NCBI GenBank assembly: GCA_900550185.1
Contig: URRN01000128.1
Location: 1 to 6,004, forward strand
From: an uncultured Collinsella sp.
GTDB lineage: Bacteria > Actinomycetota > Coriobacteriia > Coriobacteriales > Coriobacteriaceae
Direction of reading: 5' to 3'
Length of the DNA: 6,004 bases
Part shown: positions 1 through 4,307 of the stretch, in pieces
Position numbering within the stretch: position 1 is the first letter of the stretch
How the letters are laid out: each line of letters starts with the position of its first letter
Notes under the pieces: model-generated
What the model was told of the DNA's origin: nothing
Databases searched by the model: none
What the model saw: the letters and a program-made list of their open reading frames with translations, nothing else
Translations under genes and position numbers: made by a program

Positions 1-55
1 AACCCGCGACCCCAACCTTGGCAAGGTTGTGCTCTACCAACTGAGCCATGTCCGC
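1..55 (-). tRNA. tRNA-Gly(GCC), partial (3' part off the window)
   Basis: These 55 bases are identical to the 5' 55 bases of the complete tRNA-Gly at 207-282: acceptor 5' strand, D arm, anticodon arm with a 7-base loop containing GCC, and the start of the T arm. The rest of the T arm, the 3' acceptor strand and any CCA lie beyond the left edge. It is the last visible member of a Gly-Cys-Gly tRNA array on the minus strand. The six bases between the T-tract of the preceding terminator-like hairpin and the tRNA 5' end leave no room for a promoter of its own, so it is probably made by readthrough from upstream. Confidence 0.93.
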
Positions 56-61
56 ATATGT

Positions 62-88
62 AAAACAAAACGGGCGCCGGAGCGCCCG
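62..88 (-). terminator. intrinsic-terminator-like hairpin after tRNA-Cys
   Basis: On the minus strand a perfect 7-bp GC-only stem (71-77 with 82-88, 4-base loop) is followed by TTTTGTTTT (70-62). This is the classic GC hairpin plus U-tract form. It lies 9 bases after the CCA end of tRNA-Cys and ends 6 bases before the next tRNA-Gly, so it may act as a partial terminator or attenuator inside the array rather than as a full stop. Confidence 0.75.
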
Positions 89-97
89 GATGTTGCC

Positions 98-171
98 TGG
101 AGGCGAAGCCCGGATTCGAACCGGGGGTAAAGGCTTTGCAGGCCTCTGCCTTACCACTTGGCCACTTCGCC
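98..171 (-). tRNA. tRNA-Cys(GCA)
   Basis: This complete cloverleaf reads on the minus strand. It has a 7-bp acceptor stem (GGCGAAG with CTTCGCC), a D arm with GCC/GGC, and an anticodon stem GAGGC/GCCTT (one G-U pair) closing the loop CTGCAAA, which gives anticodon GCA. The T arm carries GGTTCGAATCC. The discriminator base is U, as expected for tRNA-Cys, and the 3' CCA is encoded (98-100). The 5' end is one base downstream of the T-tract of the preceding hairpin, so the only visible promoter is the one in front of the upstream tRNA-Gly. Confidence 0.96.
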
Positions 172-172
172 G

Positions 173-196
173 AAAAAGGACCGCTTGAGACGGTCC
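173..196 (-). terminator. terminator-like hairpin between tRNA-Gly and tRNA-Cys
   Basis: On the minus strand the perfect 6-bp stem GGACCG/CGGTCC (196-191 with 183-178, 7-base loop) is followed by five Ts (177-173). One base later the tRNA-Cys 5' end begins. The form is that of an intrinsic terminator, but the downstream tRNA has no visible promoter, so it is more likely leaky, an attenuator, or an RNA-processing landmark. The stem is shorter than that of the hairpin at 62-88. Confidence 0.6.
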
Positions 197-206
197 GGAA
201 ATGCAA

Positions 207-282
207 TGGAGCGGACAACGGGGCTCGAACCCGCGACCCCAACCTTGGCAAGGTTGTGCTCTACCAACTGAGCCATGTCCGC
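207..282 (-). tRNA. tRNA-Gly(GCC)
   Basis: This complete tRNA reads on the minus strand. The 7-bp acceptor stem GCGGACA/TGTCCGC is perfect. The anticodon stem CAACC/GGTTG closes the loop TTGCCAA, so the anticodon is GCC, reading GGC and GGU glycine codons. The T arm contains GGTTCGAGCCC. The discriminator is U and CCA is encoded (207-209). It is the first gene of the Gly-Cys-Gly array, 12 bases after the -10 box of the promoter at 295-342, so the primary transcript should have only a very short 5' leader. Confidence 0.97.
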
Positions 283-294
283 TTGCGGGTTATT

Positions 295-342
295 AATTTA
301 CGCGAGTTACCCAAAAGACGCAAGTACTTTTTTCAAAAAAGT
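295..342 (-). promoter_or_regulatory. promoter of the tRNA Gly-Cys-Gly array with UP-like inverted repeat
   Basis: On the minus strand there is a -35-like TTGCGT (323-318), a 17-base spacer and a -10-like TAAATT (300-295), ending 12 bases before the tRNA-Gly 5' end. Two bases upstream of the -35 is a perfect odd-length inverted repeat, ACTTTTTTGAAAAAAGT (342-326). The same 17 bases stand at the same distance from the -35 of the tRNA-Leu promoter (3800-3816). The A- and T-tracts resemble an UP element bound by the RNA polymerase alpha subunit. The exact symmetry also allows a protein operator. Confidence 0.75.
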
Positions 343-358
343 TGTTCGCCACATGCTC

Positions 359-378
359 TTGGCAGATAAACATGCCAA
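359..378 (-). other. weak hairpin downstream of the STAS-HATPase gene
   Basis: A 6-bp inverted repeat TTGGCA/TGCCAA with an 8-base loop lies 9 bases after the stop codon of the STAS-HATPase gene. No T-tract follows it on the minus strand, so it is not a convincing intrinsic terminator. It may mark the transcript 3' end or mean nothing. Apart from this hairpin and the tRNA promoter, I see nothing else in 283-387. Confidence 0.3.
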
Positions 379-387
379 AACGATTTA

Positions 388-1134
388 CTAGGCGCACGAT
401 TCCAACGTTCCGCTAAACAGCTTTACCATCCGAACGCGCGTACCGGCACCATCAGTACGACGGGTAACCTCCACGTTGTCGACCAACATGCGCATGAGCT
501 TGATTCCACGCCCGCGTTCCTCAGTCGTAACCGGTTCACTCGACCCGTCGATCGAATAGCCCGCCCCACGGTCGACAACCTCAATCACGACACGATCGCC
601 ATAGGCCTGAACCGTCAGGATGCATCCGATACCACCCGCATGGTCATACGCGTTGCCCAGCGCCTCGCCCGATGCCAATGCGACGTCATAGCGCTCATCA
701 CGCCTCAGGGGAAGCGATTCGAGTAGCTCGGCAATACGATGACGATAGTATGGAAGGTTCTCGATACCCTGGCGCACCTCGACACTCTTGCTCCAGCGAG
801 GCAATTCCCCCACCGGAATGGCAGGAATCGACTCCCGAGCGAAGCCCGCAACATGGAGGATGTCGACAAGTCGGGCAATCTCCAAAAAGCGAATAACCTC
901 CTCGGAGGCGTTAACAAGCGAAAGCAGGCCCTCTCGCCTCATAAGCTCTCTGGCACGTGTAAGCAAAAACGCCAAACCCGTCGAGTCGATAAAGCCCACG
1001 GCCTGGCAATTGATGACAACGCGACGCACGCCCCGGTCGATCAAATTATCCAACCGTCGGCGCAGCACGGGTACCGAGGCGATGTCGACATCACCCGGTG
1101 GCGTCAAAACCGCTATGTCATTCCACTCATTCAT
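388..1134 (-). CDS. STAS-HATPase fusion: anti-anti-sigma domain joined to an RsbW/SpoIIAB-like kinase domain
   Basis: This 248-residue protein carries two normally separate partners of a partner-switching system. Residues 1-95 form a STAS (SpoIIAA/RsbV-like) domain with the phosphorylation-site motif DSTGLA, Ser at residue 51. Residues about 120-240 form a GHKL-type ATPase of the SpoIIAB/RsbW kind: N-box SGEALGNAYDH (Glu157, Asn161), G1 box DRGAG (188-192), G2 box GRG (208-210) and a late GT (231-232). In the family, the kinase binds a sigma factor or phosphorylates the STAS serine, and a PP2C phosphatase reverses this. No membrane segment is visible, so it should be cytoplasmic. I chose the ATG at 1134 because the STAS fold begins right after it and a GGGGAA precedes it. 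A GTG at 1173 would add 13 non-conserved residues. The PP2C gene lies 81 bases upstream on the same strand with no terminator between, so the two are probably co-transcribed. The domain assignment is firm; the sigma target is unknown. Confidence 0.9.
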   Translation of the reverse strand: MNEWNDIAVLTPPGDVDIASVPVLRRRLDNLIDRGVRRVVINCQAVGFIDSTGLAFLLTRARELMRREGLLSLVNASEEVIRFLEIARLVDILHVAGFARESIPAIPVGELPRWSKSVEVRQGIENLPYYRHRIAELLESLPLRRDERYDVALASGEALGNAYDHAGGIGCILTVQAYGDRVVIEVVDRGAGYSIDGSSEPVTTEERGRGIKLMRMLVDNVEVTRRTDGAGTRVRMVKLFSGTLESCA

Positions 1135-1144
1135 ACGACCATGG

Positions 1145-1150
1145 TTCCCC
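1145..1150 (-). promoter_or_regulatory. probable ribosome binding site of the STAS-HATPase gene
   Basis: GGGGAA on the minus strand ends 10 bases before the ATG at 1134. The spacing is somewhat long, but no better Shine-Dalgarno sequence precedes this ATG or the GTG at 1173, so it favours the ATG. A small perfect hairpin (CTACA/TGTAG, 1178-1191) lies just upstream in the intergenic leader, with no known role. Confidence 0.45.
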
Positions 1151-1215
1151 AAAAGAGCTCGCTCGATGCACACATATCTACAACCGTGTAGGTTTCGCCC
1201 CTCAAGCGTCGCAGC

Positions 1216-3561
1216 CTACGATCGGCCCCGTAAAAACTCAAGGGAAACCAACGCGATATCATCGTCCAGCGCCGACTCGGTAAAGCGGTCAAGCTCGCTC
1301 AAGACCTTACCGCAGATTCCCGATACGCCCTCACCCGAAACAGAGAGCAAAAGATCGCGAAGGCGTTGCTCGCCAAAGAAAGCACCAGAGCGATCGCGCG
1401 CTTCGATCGTTCCGTCGGTATACATAAAGAGCATGTCACCAGGAGCGAACGTAAAGACGCCCGTCTCGTACACCATGCTCTCAAAGGCACCGATCACGCC
1501 CGATTGACACCCAAGGAGCTCCACTTCTCCCCCGCAGGTCTCGCCGCCACCAAGCGGCGTCGACGACGGCCGAATGACCATAGTGGGAGGATGTCCCGCA
1601 GAGCAATAGGTAGCGCGACCCGCCTTAAGATCGATCTTGGCGATAAACGCCGTCACAAACGTCTCGACTCTCGAAAAGCCCATGAGCATGCTATTGAGCG
1701 AGCGAGCCATGCGGGCAGGCCCCGCACCCTCCCAGGCATAGGCCGTCAGCGCCGTCTTGACGAGCGCCGACATCGACGCCGCCTCGATTCCCTTGCCGGA
1801 CACATCTCCCAAAATCATAACGGCGCAATCATCGGGAAGACGAACAAGCGTATAGAAGTCACCGCCGACCAGCGCCGAATTCGTTGCCGATAGGTACACC
1901 GAATCGGCGGCGATTCCCGGAACGTCACCAAGCGAATTTCTCATGCCGATCTGAAGCGTCTGAGCGATATGACGCTCCTCGCGCTTTTGAGACTCACCCT
2001 CATAGATCAGCTCAAAATCGTGAGCCAAATGCACCATGTAGTCGTATTCAAGGTCGTCGATTGGTTCCTGGCTGCCATCACGGAGCAGCAAGGCGCGCGT
2101 TGTCGGCCCCTTTGCGACATCAGCGTGAACGATCGCATCGTTGTTTCGCTCGTCATCCGCCTCCGAGCGATAGCGCCCCGCCTCGATACCGGAGTCGACA
2201 TACAGTCCCTGACACGGCAGGCCGTGGGCTCTCAGCCATGCACCCATAGGCGTGGATTCATCCACGCGCGTTAGGCGCACGTGCTTGAGATCGTCAGCGC
2301 TCGTCCCGCCCAGCACCGACGTCTCGAACCCATCGGAAGCTGATCCCAGGCGCGCTGCCGGCGTCGTGACAGAAAAGAAGAGCGACTCCGGATCGCCCGG
2401 CAACGCTACGCGACTGCCGCCCTCAAAATCGATGACATAGGTTTCGAGACCCGCATCATACTCCACGGGGCAAAAATGACAGTTGAGCACGGCGCAAATT
2501 TCCGACGATACCGCGCGCGAAGCGACGACGGGATCATCAAGATAGGTAAAAAGCTCATCGCGCAGCACGTTGAGCGAACGACCAAGTTCTGCCGTGCGGC
2601 GCGAACGTAAGCTCGACGCCATGCCGACCATCTGAATAGACAGGTAATCGCAGATGACCTCGAGCACGTTAAGGTCATAGGCAAGCGGCGCCTGTGGACG
2701 TTTCCAACCGACCTCCAACACACCGAGCACCTGCGTGCCGTAAAACACGGGAAGACAGATCTCACTGCGATACGGAGGCATATCCTGCACGCGCAGCAAG
2801 TGTTTGGAACGATTGTCCAAATCCATGAACATACCCGAAGCAACCCGGTCGCCCTCAAGGTCCTGCTGGATCGACAGACGACAGGCACGCGACTCACGAA
2901 GCACGTAGGTCGGAATGCCCGCGCCGTACGGCATAAATTCGGGAAGGTAGCTATCATGCAGCTCCTTGGAAACACCGCGGAGCTTAAAACCGCCGCTCTC
3001 AGAAAAATAAATCGCAGCTCCAGAGGCATCGAGCGTTCCGACGAGCTGATTCAAAACGGTATCGAGCAAGCTGGGGAGCTCATCGGAGCCCACGGTACTC
3101 ATAATGACCGAAAGGGTGCCCGAAAGGCGTTTATTCGCCACCCTAAGCTCCGATAGCGCACGTTTGAGCTGACGATCGTGGGAATACTGCTCTTCGATGC
3201 TGTGAAGCGCCACCAGGACGCGCGGCGCGCGGCGTCCAAAGATACGCGGAGGCGTAACGGAACCTGCGCGAACCAAGACGGGAATAAAGGATCCGTCGCT
3301 CAGCTTGAGCATCAGCTCGCTCTCGCAGCCATCGGTCTCAAACGGCAGACGATGTTCGGTCGCGCGCTCAAAGGCAGACGAGTACAGAACGTCCTTGACA
3401 TCACCGTTGATGACGTCAGCGCGCTCCTCGCACATCAGATCGAGCAAACGATTATTCACATGCAGGATGGTTCCGTCGAGCTCACAAATGATGACAGCAT
3501 CGCTCGTGATCTCGACCAGTTGGGCAACGTCTGCCCACTCGTTGCGCTCAAGCGTTTCCAT
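1216..3561 (-). CDS. PAS-GAF-PP2C serine phosphatase, RsbU/SpoIIE type
   Basis: This 781-residue sensor phosphatase probably dephosphorylates a STAS-domain serine, most likely in the fusion protein encoded just downstream. From the N-terminus it has a PAS domain (about 10-115, with a typical SDAVIICELDGTILHVNNRL start), a helical linker (about 122-155), a GAF domain (about 160-315), a second, weaker GAF-like region (about 325-515), a switch-helix segment (about 525-550) and a SpoIIE-type PP2C domain (about 550-775). The metal-binding aspartates are all present: GGD at 568, GDVSGKG at 586, YTDG at 716 and DDDIAL at 766-768. The usual GGDFYD reads GGDFYT here. No membrane segment is seen, so it is a cytoplasmic sensor of an unknown signal. 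I chose the ATG at 3561 because GGTGAGG precedes it with 6-base spacing; an upstream GTG (3573) overlaps that site. A tRNA-Leu terminator ends 26 bases before the ATG, so where its transcription starts is unclear. Confidence 0.92.
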   Translation of the reverse strand: METLERNEWADVAQLVEITSDAVIICELDGTILHVNNRLLDLMCEERADVINGDVKDVLYSSAFERATEHRLPFETDGCESELMLKLSDGSFIPVLVRAGSVTPPRIFGRRAPRVLVALHSIEEQYSHDRQLKRALSELRVANKRLSGTLSVIMSTVGSDELPSLLDTVLNQLVGTLDASGAAIYFSESGGFKLRGVSKELHDSYLPEFMPYGAGIPTYVLRESRACRLSIQQDLEGDRVASGMFMDLDNRSKHLLRVQDMPPYRSEICLPVFYGTQVLGVLEVGWKRPQAPLAYDLNVLEVICDYLSIQMVGMASSLRSRRTAELGRSLNVLRDELFTYLDDPVVASRAVSSEICAVLNCHFCPVEYDAGLETYVIDFEGGSRVALPGDPESLFFSVTTPAARLGSASDGFETSVLGGTSADDLKHVRLTRVDESTPMGAWLRAHGLPCQGLYVDSGIEAGRYRSEADDERNNDAIVHADVAKGPTTRALLLRDGSQEPIDDLEYDYMVHLAHDFELIYEGESQKREERHIAQTLQIGMRNSLGDVPGIAADSVYLSATNSALVGGDFYTLVRLPDDCAVMILGDVSGKGIEAASMSALVKTALTAYAWEGAGPARMARSLNSMLMGFSRVETFVTAFIAKIDLKAGRATYCSAGHPPTMVIRPSSTPLGGGETCGGEVELLGCQSGVIGAFESMVYETGVFTFAPGDMLFMYTDGTIEARDRSGAFFGEQRLRDLLLSVSGEGVSGICGKVLSELDRFTESALDDDIALVSLEFLRGRS

Positions 3562-3567
3562 CGTGGA

Positions 3568-3574
3568 CCTCACC
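3568..3574 (-). promoter_or_regulatory. ribosome binding site that fixes the start of the PP2C phosphatase
   Basis: GGTGAGG on the minus strand lies 6 bases before the ATG at 3561. The longer open frame would begin at a GTG (3571-3573) inside this same motif, with no Shine-Dalgarno sequence ahead of it. This makes the ATG the better start and shortens the protein by four residues. Confidence 0.7.
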
Positions 3575-3587
3575 GTCTATCGGTAAC

Positions 3588-3609
3588 AAAAAAGCCTCCG
3601 AAGAGGCTT
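3588..3609 (-). terminator. intrinsic terminator of tRNA-Leu with UUCG loop
   Basis: On the minus strand the perfect 7-bp stem AAGCCTC/GAGGCTT (3609-3603 with 3598-3592) is closed by a TTCG tetraloop. It runs into a six-T tract (3593-3588), the last two Ts of the stem being its start. It lies 11 bases after the CCA end of tRNA-Leu and only 26 bases before the ATG of the phosphatase gene. Confidence 0.88.
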
Positions 3610-3620
3610 CTCAAATGCGA

Positions 3621-3710
3621 TGGTGTCGGAGGCGGGACTTGAACCCGCATGACCAAAAAGCGGTCACTAGCACCTCAAGCTAGCGCGTCTGCCAATTCCG
3701 CCACTCCGAC
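3621..3710 (-). tRNA. tRNA-Leu(GAG)
   Basis: This complete class II tRNA reads on the minus strand. The 7-bp acceptor stem GTCGGAG/CTCCGAC is perfect. The D arm contains AATTGGCAGACGC, and the anticodon stem CTAGC/GCTAG closes the loop TTGAGGT, giving anticodon GAG for CUC/CUU leucine codons. The long variable arm TGACC/GGTCA is diagnostic of Leu/Ser/Tyr-type tRNAs. The T arm contains GGTTCAAGTCC, the discriminator is A and CCA is encoded (3621-3623). It is a single gene with its own promoter and terminator. Confidence 0.97.
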
Positions 3711-3767
3711 ATGCTATGTTGTTGATTCGCAGTTCGTTTTGTTGGACCCGCGCGTTCAACGAGGAAG

Positions 3768-3816
3768 ATAATAACCTATGATTCGAGAACTGTGCAAGCA
3801 CTTTTTTCAAAAAAGT
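3768..3816 (-). promoter_or_regulatory. promoter of tRNA-Leu with UP-like inverted repeat
   Basis: On the minus strand there is a -35-like TTGCAC (3797-3792), an 18-base spacer and a -10-like TATTAT (3773-3768). Two bases upstream of the -35 lies ACTTTTTTGAAAAAAGT (3816-3800), identical in sequence and spacing to the repeat before the tRNA Gly-Cys-Gly array. Transcription would start near 3761, giving a leader of about 50 bases before the tRNA 5' end at 3710, much longer than at the other locus and presumably removed by RNase P. Confidence 0.72.
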
Positions 3817-3854
3817 TTACGAATTTGTAATTGCGCAGGTAGACCGACCTGTTC

Positions 3855-3979
3855 GGGCAGGAATGAGGTCGCTTTCCAACGCGTCCTCGGGCATGCGGCA
3901 TTATTTTGATCCGCGCTTCGCGCTACAAAATAATGCCGCCCCCTGCGGAATGCGTTGGAAAGCGACCTCATTCCTGCCC
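3855..3979. repeat. long nested hairpin element A (125 nt)
   Basis: The outer arms 3855-3882 and 3952-3979 are perfect 28-bp inverted repeats. Inside, after about 12 unpaired or partly paired bases on each side, a second perfect 13-bp stem pairs 3895-3907 with 3927-3939. The apex holds a short stem, GCGC-TTC-GCGC (3913-3923). No T-tract follows on either strand, so it is not a plain intrinsic terminator. No flanking target duplication or transposase is visible. It lies downstream of oppF and upstream of the tRNA-Leu promoter. Just beside it, 3836-3851 holds a minor 5-bp hairpin (CAGGT/ACCTG). Confidence 0.88.
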
Positions 3980-4035
3980 TAGGGGCACATGCTTCATGCA
4001 CAGTTCTCAAACATGTTCTGGGGGCTGATGCAAAT

Positions 4036-4100
4036 TTGGTGGCTCGGCAAAGCCGAGCCCTTATATGGGGAGGCCGGAGCCAAAGCTCCGGCCTCACCAA
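4036..4100. repeat. double hairpin forming a predicted three-way junction
   Basis: Two perfect hairpins stand side by side: 4041-4048 with 4052-4059 (8 bp, loop AAA) and 4070-4080 with 4085-4095 (11 bp, loop CAAA). A 5-bp closing stem, TTGGT (4036-4040) with ACCAA (4096-4100), sits flush against both, so the whole folds as a compact three-way junction with a 10-base linker (4060-4069). Both apices read GC(C)AAAGC. Function is unknown; termination, RNA protection or a structured 3' UTR are possible. Confidence 0.75.
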
Positions 4101-4116
4101 CTTTCCTATTAGATTA

Positions 4117-4160
4117 AGTGAGCGATCAAGGAATCTCACTCCCCTCTGCCGCGTTAACGC
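4117..4160. repeat. two small palindromes between the larger hairpins
   Basis: AGTGAG (4117-4122) pairs with CTCACT (4135-4140) around a 12-base loop. The perfect 10-base palindrome GCGTTAACGC occupies 4151-4160, one base from the outer arm of element B. They are short enough to be chance, but they add to the unusual density of inverted repeats in this gene-free stretch. Confidence 0.4.
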
Positions 4161-4161
4161 A

Positions 4162-4293
4162 GGGCCCGCTCTGGAGTTGCCTTTCAGAACATTCCGCAGA
4201 CCAAGAAGCCCCCTTATCCGCAGCTCCGAAGGAGCAGGATAAGGGGGCTTCTATGGTCGAGGACGTTCTGAAAGGCAACTCCAGAGCGGGCCC
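4162..4293. repeat. long nested hairpin element B (132 nt), just downstream of oppF
   Basis: The outer arms 4162-4190 and 4265-4293 are perfect 29-bp inverted repeats. A second perfect 15-bp stem pairs 4205-4219 with 4237-4251, and the apex is GCTCC-GAA-GGAGC (4223-4235). The junction between the stems is partly paired too (4199-4203 with 4254-4258; 4193-4195 with 4261-4263), so nearly the whole element is double-stranded when folded. It begins 14 bases after the oppF stop, where a terminator is expected, but the minus strand has no T-tract after the outer arm. As RNA it would be a candidate RNase III substrate or a block to 3' exonucleases. Confidence 0.9.
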
Positions 4294-4307
4294 AGACAGT
4301 TCACCGA

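Noticed and set aside
172..206. Possible separate promoter for tRNA-Cys (TTGCAT at 201-206 on the minus strand)
   Set aside because: TTGCAT resembles a -35 box, but at the right spacing there is only the GC-rich hairpin arm CGGTCC and no -10-like hexamer before the tRNA start.
136..369. Plus-strand open frame of 77 codons
   Set aside because: It runs across tRNA-Cys, tRNA-Gly and the tRNA promoter in antisense. The peptide with ARTRDPNLGKVVLYQLSHVR is the familiar false translation of a reversed tRNA.
1135..1173. Upstream GTG start adding 13 residues to the STAS-HATPase protein
   Set aside because: No Shine-Dalgarno sequence precedes it, and the added residues come before the normal start of the STAS fold. 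The ATG at 1134 has GGGGAA upstream.
739..1507. Plus-strand open frames up to 239 codons
   Set aside because: They lie antisense to the STAS-HATPase and PP2C genes, whose motifs are clear. Their own translations are rich in Arg, Ser and Pro with no recognisable domain, as expected of shadow frames in GC-rich DNA.
3711..3767. T-box or other leader riboswitch before tRNA-Leu
   Set aside because: The 50-base leader has no specifier or antiterminator hairpin, and the downstream gene is a tRNA rather than an amino-acid gene.
3855..4293. Insertion sequence, MITE or CRISPR array
   Set aside because: There is no transposase, no clear target-site duplication beside either long hairpin, and no regular repeat-spacer pattern. 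The arms are inverted rather than direct repeats.
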